From the NCBI RefSeq assembly GCF_022814725.1, contig NZ_CP093442.1, forward strand, positions 2,976,001-3,040,000: 64,000 bases of DNA, written 5' to 3'. A model generated the notes under the pieces. That model ran no database searches. It worked only from the letters and a program-made list of their open reading frames with translations, and was not told the DNA's origin. Origin of the DNA: Bdellovibrio reynosensis. Lineage in GTDB: Bacteria > Bdellovibrionota > Bdellovibrionia > Bdellovibrionales > Bdellovibrionaceae. How positions within the stretch are numbered: position 1 is the first letter of the stretch; each line of letters starts with the position of its first letter. Both the position numbers and the translations under genes were made by a program. This document shows positions 25,580 to 35,391 of the stretch, in pieces.

Positions 25580-26962
25580 TTACCCGGATGTGATCATCAG
25601 ATTATAAAAGGATTTTACGCGCTCTACGAATTCGACTGTTTCGTAGCCTCTGGCAGGACCATATTCAAGTTGGTCGGCGTATTCTGGATCAGCTAGCAAA
25701 GGTAAAACTTCGCGAAGGTGTTTCCAGCTATTAGGATTTCTTCCCATTTTCACTGCAAGCTTTTGGGCATCTTTTAAGTGGGCAGATCCTACGTTGTAAG
25801 CTGCTAATGCCAAGGCCAGGCGATCTTTTGAATTTAGATAAGACGGGGTTCTATCCAGTAACGAGCGAAGGTATTTGCTTCCACCCCAAATACTCTGTTC
25901 TGGATCATTGCGATCTTCGATACCCACATGAAGCGCCGTATCTTCAGTTAATTGCATCAATCCACGAACGCCAGTGAAGCTAACGGCATCAGCATTCCAG
26001 TGGGATTCTTGATAAGCCACAGAAGCGATCAATTGCCACGGAAGCCCATGTTCTTCAGCGGCATCCATGAACGCATCTTTATAATCAGGCAAAGTCGAAC
26101 GGATTTTTTTAAAGAACTGTTGGATGTCACGCTTATCTAACTCACTTAAGTAAGTCTTATAGCGGTCAAGTACGCGGATGATCTCATCTTCACGGGAAGC
26201 TTTTTGATACCACGATTGCACTAATAATAAGAGGTCTTGGCTTTCTGGCGTAAACAACCAGCTCATTGAGAAGGCTTCAGTTAATACCGTGATCTTTTCA
26301 ATTTGCGACTGATAACGGGCATAGAAGTCTCCGCTATAGTTTTCAAGGATCACGCAGTCTTGTTTCTTTTGGTTCACTAAAGCAAATAGATCCGGAGTTT
26401 TAGCACTTTCGATCACTTGAATGAAAATGCTAGGGGACAATTGCGACAATCTTTGTGAAAGCCCCTGGAAGTTATCTTTATTAAGGATCGCGACCCTTTT
26501 GCCTTCTAGGTCTTTGATATTCTGAACTTGGGATTTCTTATGACAGTAAAGGCTAAGGTAAGATTCGTCATAGGCCGGGCTTGCCAAAAAGCCGCTTTTA
26601 TTCTGCGGAGTTTTTAAGCGGGCCGCCGCGATATCGCCTTCCCCTTTAGAGAGGGCCCGCAAAACTGAGTCTTCATCAGGAAGAACCACGAACTTTACTT
26701 TAAGGTCATAGTAACCGGCAAAAGCTTCGATCAGGTCGTGGTCGATTCCGTAAGCTTCGTTCTTCTTTTTGGACTGACTATATATAAGAGGATCTTGGGT
26801 TGTAAGAACCAGCAGCTCACCTTTGGCTTTAACCTTGGCAAGACTTGCTTGTTCATCCCAGTAAATGGCGTCGCACCCATTCATTGCGATGGTCGTGATT
26901 CCCAAAAGTACGATTAAGGCACCTTGGGTTAATTTCTGTCGAAATCTTAAAATCATTCCCAT
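25580..26962 (-). CDS. mltF: Membrane-bound lytic transglycosylase F
   Basis: MltF cleaves the glycan strand of peptidoglycan with 1,6-anhydro product formation. The 460-residue protein begins with a lipoprotein signal (lipobox MNGC, Cys29), then a family-3 solute-binding domain (about 45-270: LLVLTTQDPL, GIDHDLIEAFAGYY), then a C-terminal SLT domain with catalytic Glu319 in VAYQESHWNADAVS and the GLMQL and ALAAYNVG motifs. The two-domain order matches E. coli MltF. It is a single leftward gene. In a predator it could act in self-wall remodelling or on prey wall; the sequence does not tell which. Confidence 0.93.
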   Translation of the reverse strand: MGMILRFRQKLTQGALIVLLGITTIAMNGCDAIYWDEQASLAKVKAKGELLVLTTQDPLIYSQSKKKNEAYGIDHDLIEAFAGYYDLKVKFVVLPDEDSVLRALSKGEGDIAAARLKTPQNKSGFLASPAYDESYLSLYCHKKSQVQNIKDLEGKRVAILNKDNFQGLSQRLSQLSPSIFIQVIESAKTPDLFALVNQKKQDCVILENYSGDFYARYQSQIEKITVLTEAFSMSWLFTPESQDLLLLVQSWYQKASREDEIIRVLDRYKTYLSELDKRDIQQFFKKIRSTLPDYKDAFMDAAEEHGLPWQLIASVAYQESHWNADAVSFTGVRGLMQLTEDTALHVGIEDRNDPEQSIWGGSKYLRSLLDRTPSYLNSKDRLALALAAYNVGSAHLKDAQKLAVKMGRNPNSWKHLREVLPLLADPEYADQLEYGPARGYETVEFVERVKSFYNLMITSG

Positions 26963-27258
26963 ATATATGGCCTTGGTATCTGATGGCGCGATGCAGGCGC
27001 AAGCTTAATGAACCCCCGAACACCTTAAGAATATGAAAAACAGCTACTTTTACAGGCAAACTGCGTCCCAGGTGGTAAAATCTACAGCATGCCGTTGGAC
27101 TTACAGTATGGCGTTACGTCCCCAAATTTGTCTCGAATTTCTGACGCAAGCTCTCTGGTTTTTGCTTTCAATCAATCCAAAAAATCGCACCGTTGCGTTG
27201 ATTGACACGAAATCCATCTTCACAGATCGTGTACGTCCACAGTCACTGGAGGGGTTTA
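26963..27258. other. Divergent promoter region between mltF and tdk
   Basis: About 296 bp without a credible gene. A TTGACA hexamer at 27202-27207 is a possible -35 box for tdk but no good -10 follows at 17 bp. An ORF start at 27202 in frame with tdk overlaps this hexamer and is rejected as start. Confidence 0.3.
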
Positions 27259-27876
27259 GTGTCTGAGTTTTCGTATGTTGTTCCTAGAGGGTGGATCGAA
27301 GTTGTTGTCGGTTCTATGTTTAGTGGAAAGACCGAAGAGTTGATCCGTCGTTTGCGTCGTGCCGAATTCGCACGCCTGCAAATCCAAGTTTTTAAACCTA
27401 TCATCGATAAAAGATATAACGAGATGGCAGTCACATCCCACGATTTGACAACCATCGACTCTTTGCCAATCCATGATGCTGAAGAGATCTGGAATCACTT
27501 AAAACCAGGAACGAAAGTTGTTGGGATTGATGAAGGCCAATTCTTTTCACAAAACCTAGTTCAAGTTGTGCAAGACTTGGCTGATCGTGGAATCCGCGTG
27601 ATCATCGCGGGGCTGGATACTGATTGGCAGGGGAAACCCTTTGAACCAATGCCGACTTTGATGGCCATTGCTGAAAGTGTTACTAAGCAACACGCAGTGT
27701 GTGTGGTGTGCGGGGCGCAAGCTAGTCGCACCCAAAGAACATCTGGCGGCGACGGCCAGGTTCTAGTGGGAACCCACGATGCCTATGAGGCTCGTTGCCG
27801 TCAGCACTTTAAACCAGAAGTTGATAAACCAACTGAAGACTGGAAACTAAAACGCGAAGAAGTTTTCTCGGTCTAA
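27259..27876 (+). CDS. tdk: Thymidine kinase
   Basis: A type II thymidine kinase that phosphorylates salvaged thymidine. Walker A is GSMFSGKTEEL, the catalytic Glu is in GIDEGQFF, and the zinc ribbon has CVVCGAQASRTQR and a later Cys in RCRQHF. The GTG at 27259 is taken as start because GGAGGGG lies 6-12 nt upstream and the resulting 205 residues match the family; an in-frame ATG at 27202 would add 19 residues that do not look like the domain. It converges on trmFO with a 4-bp overlap. Salvage of prey nucleosides is a sensible use in a predator. Confidence 0.94.
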   Translation: MSEFSYVVPRGWIEVVVGSMFSGKTEELIRRLRRAEFARLQIQVFKPIIDKRYNEMAVTSHDLTTIDSLPIHDAEEIWNHLKPGTKVVGIDEGQFFSQNLVQVVQDLADRGIRVIIAGLDTDWQGKPFEPMPTLMAIAESVTKQHAVCVVCGAQASRTQRTSGGDGQVLVGTHDAYEARCRQHFKPEVDKPTEDWKLKREEVFSV

Positions 27877-29177
27877 GCGTTCCAGTTTTCAAATTCAGTT
27901 CTAGCTAAAGAGATTTGCTTTTGTTTGCGGATCTCTTTATCGCGCTCTTTTTCTGCTAGCGGTGGCATCAAACCAAAATTGATATTTGTCGGTTGGAAGT
28001 GTTCAGCCCGGGTTTCATCCGTGATGGCTTCTAACAAAGAACCCATGGCACTGACTCTTGGCGGGGGAGTGAACACGCGGTCAGAAAGTTTTTGATGTAA
28101 GAATCGTGACACCATCAAGCCAGTGCAAGTTGATTCAAAGTAACCTTCAACACCTGTGATTTGACCTGCGAAGAACAACCAAGGATCATTCTTGCTAGAA
28201 AGATCTTTGTTAAGTCGCTTCGGAGCATTGATGAATAGATTTCTATGAATGCTTCCAAGTTTTAAAAACTCAGCGTTTTCTAAACCCGGAATCATTCTGA
28301 AAACACGCACTTGTTCGCCGTACGCCATGCGAGTTTGAAAACCCACCATGTTGTAAGCAGTACCTTCTTTATTATCTTGGCGAAGTTGAACCACGGCCCA
28401 TGGGTAGCGGCCTGTTCTTGGATCATCTAAGCCGATCGGTTTCATTGGACCAAAACGAAGTGTTTGCGGGCCACGATCCACCATCACTTCAATCGGCATA
28501 CAGCCTTCAAAGAAATCGGTCGTTTCAAAATGCTTAGGCTCAATCTTGCGAGCATTTTTAATTTCTTCGATGAAGCGATTGTATTCTTCTTTATTCATCG
28601 GGCAGTTATAGTAATCACCCGTGCCCTTGTCGTAACGATCCGCTTTCCAAGCAATTTCAGTGTTGATGGAATCAGCGTCAATGATCGGCGCAATCGCATC
28701 GAAGAAATAAAGGAATTCGTCGCCGAAGTGTTTGCGCATGCTTTCAGCCAACTGATCATGCGTTAATGGACCCGTCGCAATAACTGCCGGTCTTGGGATT
28801 TGATCTAATGAAGTTACAACATCGTTACGAACTTCGATGCGAGGATGATTGTGGATTTTTTCAGTGATGTAGGCAGAAAAAACCTCGCGGTCCATGCCCA
28901 ATGCTTGTCCTGCTGGAACTTGTGCATGAAAAGCCGCTTCAAGGATGTGAGAGTTTAATTTTTTTGCTTCCCATTTTAATTGGCCCGGAGCTGAATGTTC
29001 GCCCATGCTACCGAAAGAATTCGAACAAACAAGTTCTGCAAATTTGTGGGTCTTATGCGCCGGAGTCATAGTCTTATCGCGCATTTCATAAAGAACAACT
29101 TGATAACCCATGTCAGCTAGCTGTAGTGCGCACTCAGAACCCGCAAGCCCTGCGCCAACGACGGTAATTTGTTTCAT
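27873..29177 (-). CDS. trmFO: Folate-dependent tRNA (uracil-54-C5)-methyltransferase TrmFO
   Basis: TrmFO forms ribothymidine at position 54 of tRNA using methylene-tetrahydrofolate and FAD. From the chosen ATG the protein has 434 residues and starts MKQITVVGAGLAGSE, the FAD-binding GxGxxG. Family segments follow: CSNSFGS, PAGQALGMDR, VATGPLT, and the late GQITGVEGYFESTCTGL. In-frame ATGs at 29204 and further upstream exist; none has a clear ribosome-binding site, so the start is uncertain by about 9 residues or more. It is divergent from the DciA-like gene. Confidence 0.94.
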   Translation of the reverse strand: MKQITVVGAGLAGSECALQLADMGYQVVLYEMRDKTMTPAHKTHKFAELVCSNSFGSMGEHSAPGQLKWEAKKLNSHILEAAFHAQVPAGQALGMDREVFSAYITEKIHNHPRIEVRNDVVTSLDQIPRPAVIATGPLTHDQLAESMRKHFGDEFLYFFDAIAPIIDADSINTEIAWKADRYDKGTGDYYNCPMNKEEYNRFIEEIKNARKIEPKHFETTDFFEGCMPIEVMVDRGPQTLRFGPMKPIGLDDPRTGRYPWAVVQLRQDNKEGTAYNMVGFQTRMAYGEQVRVFRMIPGLENAEFLKLGSIHRNLFINAPKRLNKDLSSKNDPWLFFAGQITGVEGYFESTCTGLMVSRFLHQKLSDRVFTPPPRVSAMGSLLEAITDETRAEHFQPTNINFGLMPPLAEKERDKEIRKQKQISLARTEFENWNA

Positions 29178-29227
29178 GGAATGATTTTGGGTGAAATTCG
29201 TCATCTTTGTGGTAGACCTTTTCAAGT

Positions 29228-29623
29228 ATGGATTCCAATCAGAAACCCAAAGGCAAATTATCAATCGGCTCGGAAGTACTACAGAGTCTTTTTGAAAATG
29301 GCAAGTCACCATTATCCGAGCAATTTATGCGTTGGAAATTGTGGGCTAAATGGGAAGAAGTCGTGGGACCTACCATTGCAAAAAATGCGGAACCCGTAGG
29401 TTTTCAAAGGGGAGTTTTGTTCGTGTGGGTGCGAAACTCAACCTGGATGCAACAGATGATTTTTATGAAAGATCATATGCGCAACACCATCAATCAGAAA
29501 TTCGAATCTAACTTTGTAAAATATATCAAGTTCACACTGGATCGCCGTGACGTCCCGTCGTCAGATAATGAGGGCTTTAAAGAAATGATTCAGAAAATCG
29601 CACCCGAAGGCGATAACGACTAG
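29228..29623 (+). CDS. DUF721 / DciA-like protein
   Basis: A 131-residue protein of the DUF721 family, whose best-known members are DciA, the loader or partner of the replicative helicase in bacteria without DnaC. The typical core is seen: WKLWAKWEEVVGPTIAKNAEPVGFQ, then GVLFVWVRNSTWMQQMIFMK and the helix ending MRNTINQKF. This K-homology-like fold binds DNA or helicase. It sits in the gap between trmFO and a convergent amidotransferase gene (4-bp overlap). Confidence 0.8.
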   Translation: MDSNQKPKGKLSIGSEVLQSLFENGKSPLSEQFMRWKLWAKWEEVVGPTIAKNAEPVGFQRGVLFVWVRNSTWMQQMIFMKDHMRNTINQKFESNFVKYIKFTLDRRDVPSSDNEGFKEMIQKIAPEGDND

Positions 29624-30429
29624 TAGTTCAGACCCCTTGGAACGCCCACCACGGTGTCGGCCGTTTTTGAAATTCCACCTTCTTCAAACAAACTTAATGT
29701 TCCCGGTTTCATGTCAGTCCAAACTTCATTGTGAGTCAAAGGACTTGTCGCAATGATCGCCACACGATCTTCACTTGTGGTCTGCGCGCTCAAATCCACC
29801 GTTACATCCTGATCTTTCAATTGCACCGTTGGGAACGGAGCTTTACGCAAAACATAAGTAAGATTCGTAGAGCAATGGGCAAACAATAAACTGCCGTTGC
29901 AAAGTAGGAAGTTAAACTTCCCATGATCGCCTGCAACTTTGGATAGTTCTGTCAGTGCTGCGAATAATTTCTCTGTGCCAGGAAATACACTGCCAAATTG
30001 TTTTCTTAACTCCTGCATAATCCAGCAAAACACGAACTCACTGTCGGTGTTGCCTACAGGTAAGTAGCTGCCATCAAGTTCTGGATTAAAATCTACAAGT
30101 GTCCCGTTATGGGCAAAGATCCAATATCGGCCCCACAGTTCACGCATAAAAGGATGAGTATTTTCTAACGATACCTTTCCTTGAGTCGCTTTACGAATAT
30201 GCGCCACAACATTTTTAGATTTGATTGGATAGCTTCGAACAAGTTCAGCGACTTTAGAATGGGCAGAAGGAGCGGTATCTAGAAATTGGCGAACACCGCG
30301 ATCTTCAAAAAATGCAATACCCCAACCGTCATTATGGGAATCCGTCAACCCACCGCGAGCTTGGAAACCCGTGAACGAAAAACAAATATCAGTAGGAGTA
30401 TTGCAATTCATCGCAAGAAGCTGACACAT
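29620..30429 (-). CDS. Class II glutamine amidotransferase, YafJ-like
   Basis: From the chosen ATG the 269-residue protein begins MCQLLAMN, placing Cys2 as the Ntn nucleophile of class II glutaminases. Further motifs: HNDGWGIAFFED, VVAHIRKATQGKVSLENTHPF and FAHNGTLVDF, with GNTDSEFVFCWIM. There is no synthase domain, as in YafJ/EgtC-like stand-alone amidotransferases, so the acceptor is unknown. An in-frame ATG 39 bp upstream would bury the Cys and lies inside the preceding lipoprotein gene, so it is rejected. The start is 9 bp after that gene's stop codon region. Confidence 0.85.
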   Translation of the reverse strand: MCQLLAMNCNTPTDICFSFTGFQARGGLTDSHNDGWGIAFFEDRGVRQFLDTAPSAHSKVAELVRSYPIKSKNVVAHIRKATQGKVSLENTHPFMRELWGRYWIFAHNGTLVDFNPELDGSYLPVGNTDSEFVFCWIMQELRKQFGSVFPGTEKLFAALTELSKVAGDHGKFNFLLCNGSLLFAHCSTNLTYVLRKAPFPTVQLKDQDVTVDLSAQTTSEDRVAIIATSPLTHNEVWTDMKPGTLSLFEEGGISKTADTVVGVPRGLNY

Positions 30430-30437
30430 AAAGATTC

Positions 30438-33008
30438 CTATTTTAGTTTTCCCAAGGCCTCCAGCCATGGTTTTAGGATTTTATCACTTTGTTGCTGGCT
30501 TTTAGCATCCAAGTGGGGGCGTAAATCCGTCAATGCTCTTATGATATGAAGTTTTTGTGGAAACTCCAAGTTCGAACCGTCACTGTTGCGATAGAAAAAT
30601 TCATCCTTATTAAAGGAATTTTTATTTAAGGAATAATAAATATCCTGGGCGGCCCACAGATAGACCTCTAGGTTTGTCAACTTCCAGGCTTTTAACAAAG
30701 CGCGGACCGCATAGGCTTGATCTTCTAAGTTCAACCCTGGATTCAGGATGCTTTGTTTTTCAATGTCGTACTTTTCCTGGATCAAACCAGTACTGGAAGT
30801 AAACTTGTTCGTTAGGAAATTCGCTAGGCCCAAAGTTAGAAGTTTTAGATCTTCGCGGCCTTCCAAAAGAATGTCTAAAGGACGAAGGCCTCTTTTATCC
30901 ACTTCCAGTAAAATTTCAGAGCGCGTGTTTTCAACTCCCTCAGTAGCTTCCAGGAACTCGGCGATCGCTAAAATTAAATGAGCAACGTCACGGCTTTTTA
31001 CGACGTTACCTTTTCCAGTATCTAAAATATCCTGAATGGCAGCCATCACGGCTGTCTCATCACTGGTTGTGAATTTATCTGCACCCATGATTTTGTTTTC
31101 AAGTGTCACTAAAAACACGGGGGTATCTTCTTTAGTGATATTTTGTAAAAGCACGGCCGCTTCGCCCAGGTTCAAAGCAAAAAGCATATCCTTCGGGAAT
31201 AACGGCCGATGAAGAGCATCGGATTCAATATCCTGAGTGATATCTTGCGCCTGAATGTTACCAAGAATTTTATCAAACTTTGTGTGCTTCCAATCCGCAG
31301 TTAAGCGCATCATGCGACTGATGCCGTACAGTTGATTTGCAAACGATGAAGCTGAAAAATTGCGGGTCACAGAAGCTTTGCCATCGCCGTGAAAGGCATC
31401 CTTTAACGGAACCTCATCAGGAATCGCGTAAGAACTTTGCATCAGAGCTAAGTCCATTATGTCTAAGTTTCGTTTTCCTTTTTTAACCGGCGTCAGAAGT
31501 GCAGGGATTAAGTAATTGGCGCCATCACGGTATCCACCGATGCTAACAAGCTTATTCACTTGTGTCAGTGCCCCTTGCAGACTTTCTGGATTCTTTTCAT
31601 TGGCGTTTTCCATTAAAAGCGAATTTGCGACAAGGGAGCTTCCCACAGTCGTTGCTTTTAAAACCTTAAAATTCCCTTGTGGTTCTAGCGTAAAACCTTG
31701 TGAAGAGATTTTCACTGAAACTTGGTTTACTTCAAAACCACGGATCTTTCCATTCATGGAAGGTAGAACTTTCTTAGACCAAGCCATTAAAAGTCGTTTT
31801 AAATAATTAGGATAGTTATTGCGAACCGAAAGAACTTCTTTCCCTTTTTCCTGAAGACCTAAATTGATTTTTTCAATGAACAACTTCGGAAGTTCTTTTA
31901 TGAAGTTAGTACCAAAAGTTTCAATCACGGAAATCACGTAGCCACGGGTTTTTTCATTCATTTCTGCTTGCAGTTTTTCTAGGCCGTATTTTTTAATCTT
32001 AGGCAGTACGAAAAGCTTTTTTGCGATGCCATCAAAGATGCCACCACCGCAACCCGATGTTCTTAAACATTCAAGTTCATCGTTATTTTGTCGTGATAGG
32101 AAATCGTAAAGCTCTTCATTGCCGTCTTTGATGTAGGTCGCTTTTTCTTCTGGAGTCAGAATTCTCCAAATGTCGACGATAACCGTCAATCCGCCTTGAG
32201 CATCGTGCATATTATCAAGCCCTGAAGCGATGAGCTTCCCTTGCGCAAGACTGCGGTTAAGTTCAGGATCTAGAGTGATTTGAAACTTCGCAATCACGGC
32301 TTCAATGATGGTCAGATTCTGCGACAACGTCACAGCTCTTTGCATTTTATGGATCAGGTTTTCAAACTCAACAAACAAGGGGTCGGTTTCAGCTTTAAGT
32401 TCTTCAGTGATACCTTCTTCAATAACAGATTCTAAACCCATTTCAGGAAGGGTATTTTGAACACGGTCGGTGAAGCTTCGCGCGAAAGCTAAAAGTTTTG
32501 GTAGATTTTCGGTTTTTGCCGGCCATGGAAACTGTGCGCCGATTCTTTCAAATTGCTCTTTGATAATTTTTTGGGATCTTGCGATTTCTAAATTTATTTC
32601 TTCTAAAGTCTTTTTAACTTCTGTTTGGGTCTGCGCTGCTGCAAGGTTAGCAAAGGGACTTTGCGAAAGTTCAACAAAGCTTGAAGAGCCTTCTGCTTCG
32701 TAAAAGCGCTCAATCCATTGTAAGCCCTTATTTTTCAAAGCTTCGTTTTCAGTGGTCTGTCCAAGATGGACAAGATGTTCTGCTGACTGAAAGAAGTCCG
32801 CAGTGGAAACTTGTGTTTGCCAGTTAAGATTTTTAACTTCTTGACCGTGGGTCTTTAAACCTTTTTGAAATAGATCCGTATCTGAAAGTCGCGGACCAAA
32901 ACTGGTTTTGCCAGCAGGGAAAATGCGGTCCTCGGGCTTAGGCGCGCAGGCTCCTAGAAGACTTAATGAGACAACCAATGAAAAGGAATGAAGTAAAAGT
33001 GTTTTCAT
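30438..33008 (-). CDS. Large uncharacterised lipoprotein
   Basis: An 856-residue protein with a lipoprotein signal peptide (SLSLLGAC, Cys20), so it is anchored in a membrane facing the periplasm. It is mostly helical with no cysteine-rich or catalytic motif I recognise; a C-terminal segment (about 735-855, with LEDQAYAVRALLKAW and LYLWAAQDIYYSL-like repeats) resembles alpha/alpha-barrel helices. The start overlaps the stop of the upstream outer-membrane protein gene (TAATG), suggesting translational coupling and a joint envelope function. Function unknown. Confidence 0.75.
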   Translation of the reverse strand: MKTLLLHSFSLVVSLSLLGACAPKPEDRIFPAGKTSFGPRLSDTDLFQKGLKTHGQEVKNLNWQTQVSTADFFQSAEHLVHLGQTTENEALKNKGLQWIERFYEAEGSSSFVELSQSPFANLAAAQTQTEVKKTLEEINLEIARSQKIIKEQFERIGAQFPWPAKTENLPKLLAFARSFTDRVQNTLPEMGLESVIEEGITEELKAETDPLFVEFENLIHKMQRAVTLSQNLTIIEAVIAKFQITLDPELNRSLAQGKLIASGLDNMHDAQGGLTVIVDIWRILTPEEKATYIKDGNEELYDFLSRQNNDELECLRTSGCGGGIFDGIAKKLFVLPKIKKYGLEKLQAEMNEKTRGYVISVIETFGTNFIKELPKLFIEKINLGLQEKGKEVLSVRNNYPNYLKRLLMAWSKKVLPSMNGKIRGFEVNQVSVKISSQGFTLEPQGNFKVLKATTVGSSLVANSLLMENANEKNPESLQGALTQVNKLVSIGGYRDGANYLIPALLTPVKKGKRNLDIMDLALMQSSYAIPDEVPLKDAFHGDGKASVTRNFSASSFANQLYGISRMMRLTADWKHTKFDKILGNIQAQDITQDIESDALHRPLFPKDMLFALNLGEAAVLLQNITKEDTPVFLVTLENKIMGADKFTTSDETAVMAAIQDILDTGKGNVVKSRDVAHLILAIAEFLEATEGVENTRSEILLEVDKRGLRPLDILLEGREDLKLLTLGLANFLTNKFTSSTGLIQEKYDIEKQSILNPGLNLEDQAYAVRALLKAWKLTNLEVYLWAAQDIYYSLNKNSFNKDEFFYRNSDGSNLEFPQKLHIIRALTDLRPHLDAKSQQQSDKILKPWLEALGKLK

Positions 33009-34225
33009 TAGAAGAACACCATCACATTCATTTCTTGCGCGAGTTGCCTTTCCACGTTTTGCCCCGAGATCACATCGCTGATCTCGACGGTTAGAATCAT
33101 TGGGATCAGGGCTTTTTTCTTAAAGAACGAATTTACCGTGCTGTAAGAAGCTTCCGCTTTCACCTTATGCGCTTGCGTATTCGTATTTACCGCTAACAAA
33201 TCATAACGGGAATTTTTTTGCCCGGTGTATTCATCGTGCGACTTTACCGCATACTCGTAGCCCGCACCAAAAGTCCATGCATCATTCAATTCAAAAAAGG
33301 TATTCTGTCCTAAGGAAACAGTATTCCCAATGTGTCTATTCACATCTTCTTTGGCAGAAGCGTCGGGCAGGGAGTCGTTTTCATCTTTCGGAACGCGCGC
33401 TGTAACTTTATCTGGGATGTTTACCAAGTAAGAAATAAATGGAACCGCAGTCAACTTGCCAAAAAATCTATGCGAGTAAGCAAAAAGATTATTAATGCTG
33501 GTTCTTCCGAAAATATTTAAAGCAGCCAAATCATCAGCATCATATTTGGGTCCGGTCGGAAGACTGAGTTGCGCCTGATAAATAGCAGCCTGGTTGCGGT
33601 TTTCATAAAGCTTATAAACGCTGGCTACTTGAATATCGCCGACAAAGGATTCGTGACGGTCTTCGATGGGCTTATAACCCTTTTGGTGCAAAGTTTGGTG
33701 GGTGGCCGTGGCAAGATTTGTGTTCAAAGCCTGGTCAAGTTCAGGGCTTAATCCCGAGAACTGTTGGCGGTAAAATTCGATATTAGAAAACTGTTGGTCG
33801 ATGGAAATTTTGTTATCGTAGGTGATTAGAGGAATACCCAGACCCACGGTCCATTTCTTAGTAAGCCCGCGGGCGAAGACCGGGGCAAAGTACTTTATCA
33901 CAGGCTCGGTTTTAACTCTTAGAACTCCCAGGTTGAATTCGTCGCCAAGTTGGGAAGCGCCAAAGCTGTTTAAAGCATCTACAAGTTTTTTAGCCTCAGG
34001 ATTGAACTTCACTAGTTCCCGGGCGTTAAAAATGACGGATTTATAATCTCCAAGATTCATCAAAGTGCCGTCTTCGGTATATTTTTCTCCGACCTTATCG
34101 ATGTAGCCAAAGCGGAATGAGGGGCTGCTAATACCTTCTGGAAGAACATTGGTCGACGTCAGGCCCTGGGCGCAGAATGGGCCTAATAACGCGCAAAATG
34201 TTAGCAGAGCCACCAATGATCTCAC
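33008..34225 (-). CDS. Outer-membrane beta-barrel protein
   Basis: A 405-residue protein with a Sec signal peptide ending near AQG. The mature part is rich in alternating aromatic and polar residues (KVKAEASYSTVNSFFKK, TFGAGYEYAVKSHDEY) and ends in a terminal Phe (VMVFF), both typical of outer-membrane barrels recognised by the BAM machinery. It resembles transporter-type barrels of the phenol-degradation/FadL-like kind only in general layout. It is translationally coupled to the following large lipoprotein, which may be its partner. The transported compound, if any, is unknown. Confidence 0.75.
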   Translation of the reverse strand: MRSLVALLTFCALLGPFCAQGLTSTNVLPEGISSPSFRFGYIDKVGEKYTEDGTLMNLGDYKSVIFNARELVKFNPEAKKLVDALNSFGASQLGDEFNLGVLRVKTEPVIKYFAPVFARGLTKKWTVGLGIPLITYDNKISIDQQFSNIEFYRQQFSGLSPELDQALNTNLATATHQTLHQKGYKPIEDRHESFVGDIQVASVYKLYENRNQAAIYQAQLSLPTGPKYDADDLAALNIFGRTSINNLFAYSHRFFGKLTAVPFISYLVNIPDKVTARVPKDENDSLPDASAKEDVNRHIGNTVSLGQNTFFELNDAWTFGAGYEYAVKSHDEYTGQKNSRYDLLAVNTNTQAHKVKAEASYSTVNSFFKKKALIPMILTVEISDVISGQNVERQLAQEMNVMVFF

Positions 34226-34566
34226 GTAAGAACCCTTTCAGTTCAGATACAGCGAAGGACGTGGATTTTCAGTGACCTTGTTAGCCAGTTTTATGCCAAA
34301 AGAAAGAACCTAAAATGGAGGTAAGGTAAGGGGGATTTTGGGTGACGAAGAAGCTTCAACACTAGTCACTGTATACAGACTGGATTCTTCTGAATGCAAT
34401 GTAGCTTGGTAAGTTAATAAAAGACTCACTGCTATTGTTAAAGCTTGAATTAATTTTTCCATGTACCCAAGGTAAAAATTGTTGAAGAAATTCTCCACCC
34501 AATTTTTTTATTTTCCGGACTGTCTTCGAGTTTCTTACCAACTCTACACGCTCACATTTTCGTGAA
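34226..34566. other. Gap between barrel gene and mlaD
   Basis: 341 bp with only one doubtful small ORF (34310-34462, minus strand). No clear terminator for the mla operon and no recognisable promoter box was seen. Confidence 0.35.
34310..34462 (-). CDS. Doubtful small exported peptide
   Basis: A 50-residue ORF starting MEKLIQALTIAVSLLLTYQA, which could be a signal peptide, with a Ser/Thr-rich tail. No convincing ribosome-binding site precedes it. It may be a chance ORF; an upstream in-frame ATG at 34498 is even less likely. Confidence 0.2.
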   Translation of the reverse strand: MEKLIQALTIAVSLLLTYQATLHSEESSLYTVTSVEASSSPKIPLTLPPF

Positions 34567-35391
34567 CTAATCCTTTGTCGCTTTGGTGCCTTGGTCAATA
34601 GATTGGCGTAGAAGCGATTTTACGTGATCTTTCCTATCATTCGCTCCCACCATTGCTTTTAATTGATTATGAAGACTTGGATCGTTGATAAGCGCACCTA
34701 GACTTCCTTGACCTTTATCGATCTTGGTAAGAATCGAATCTAGTTTGTTCAGGGAGCTTGCGAACTTATCGCCCGTTGCACTTTCATTTAACTGAGTCGC
34801 AAGCTTCTGCGCTTCTTTACTTGCCAAGGTCAAACTTGTGCTCGCAGTTTCAAGATTTCCCATCAGTCTTCCCATACGATTGTTTTCATTCATCGCGTGG
34901 GTCATTTTGTAAAGCTCATTGATTATATCAAAGATGCGGTTGGTTTCATTTCCTCTTTCAGAAATAATTCCTAGAACGTCGGTGGCTTTAGCGATTTGCA
35001 AAACTTCACCTTCTTTAACAACTTCAGCACGTGGATCACCTGGGATAATGAATACGAACTTATCACCCAAGGCCCCTTGGGTACGAATTTCCACTTGTGA
35101 ACCTTGACGGATACGTGGGATGTAGTCAGCGTCCACTTTCATTTTCACATCTAGCGCATTAACTTCCGGAAGAAAAGTGATCGCTTCAACGTTACCAACA
35201 GTCACGCCCGATAAAGAAACAACGCTACCTACTGACAAACCCTGAACTTGATCAAAGTGTGCGTGCAGTCTTACGTAAGAAGTAAATAGTGCGCGGTCTG
35301 CACCCAGGAAAAACAACGAAGCCATAATTAGGACAGCGCCCACGGCTAAAAAGATTCCAACTTTTAGCTGGGTGCTAGTGTGTGATTCCAT
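34567..35391 (-). CDS. mlaD: MlaD/MCE-family lipid-transport protein
   Basis: MCE proteins bind phospholipid in the periplasm for transport between inner and outer membranes. In this 274-residue protein, one N-terminal membrane helix (about 11-29) anchors a single MCE domain with VQGLSVGSVVSLSGVTVG and IRQGSQVEIRTQGALGDKFV. The C-terminal 130 residues are helical (coiled coil) and longer than in E. coli MlaD. The start overlaps mlaF by one base. It is the last gene of the leftward lipoprotein-mlaE-mlaF-mlaD operon. Confidence 0.9.
   Translation of the reverse strand: MESHTSTQLKVGIFLAVGAVLIMASLFFLGADRALFTSYVRLHAHFDQVQGLSVGSVVSLSGVTVGNVEAITFLPEVNALDVKMKVDADYIPRIRQGSQVEIRTQGALGDKFVFIIPGDPRAEVVKEGEVLQIAKATDVLGIISERGNETNRIFDIINELYKMTHAMNENNRMGRLMGNLETASTSLTLASKEAQKLATQLNESATGDKFASSLNKLDSILTKIDKGQGSLGALINDPSLHNQLKAMVGANDRKDHVKSLLRQSIDQGTKATKD

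Noticed and set aside
29228-29312. Long N-terminal extension of trmFO starting at 29312
   Set aside because: The extra residues precede the FAD motif by far more than normal and overlap the divergent DciA-like gene.
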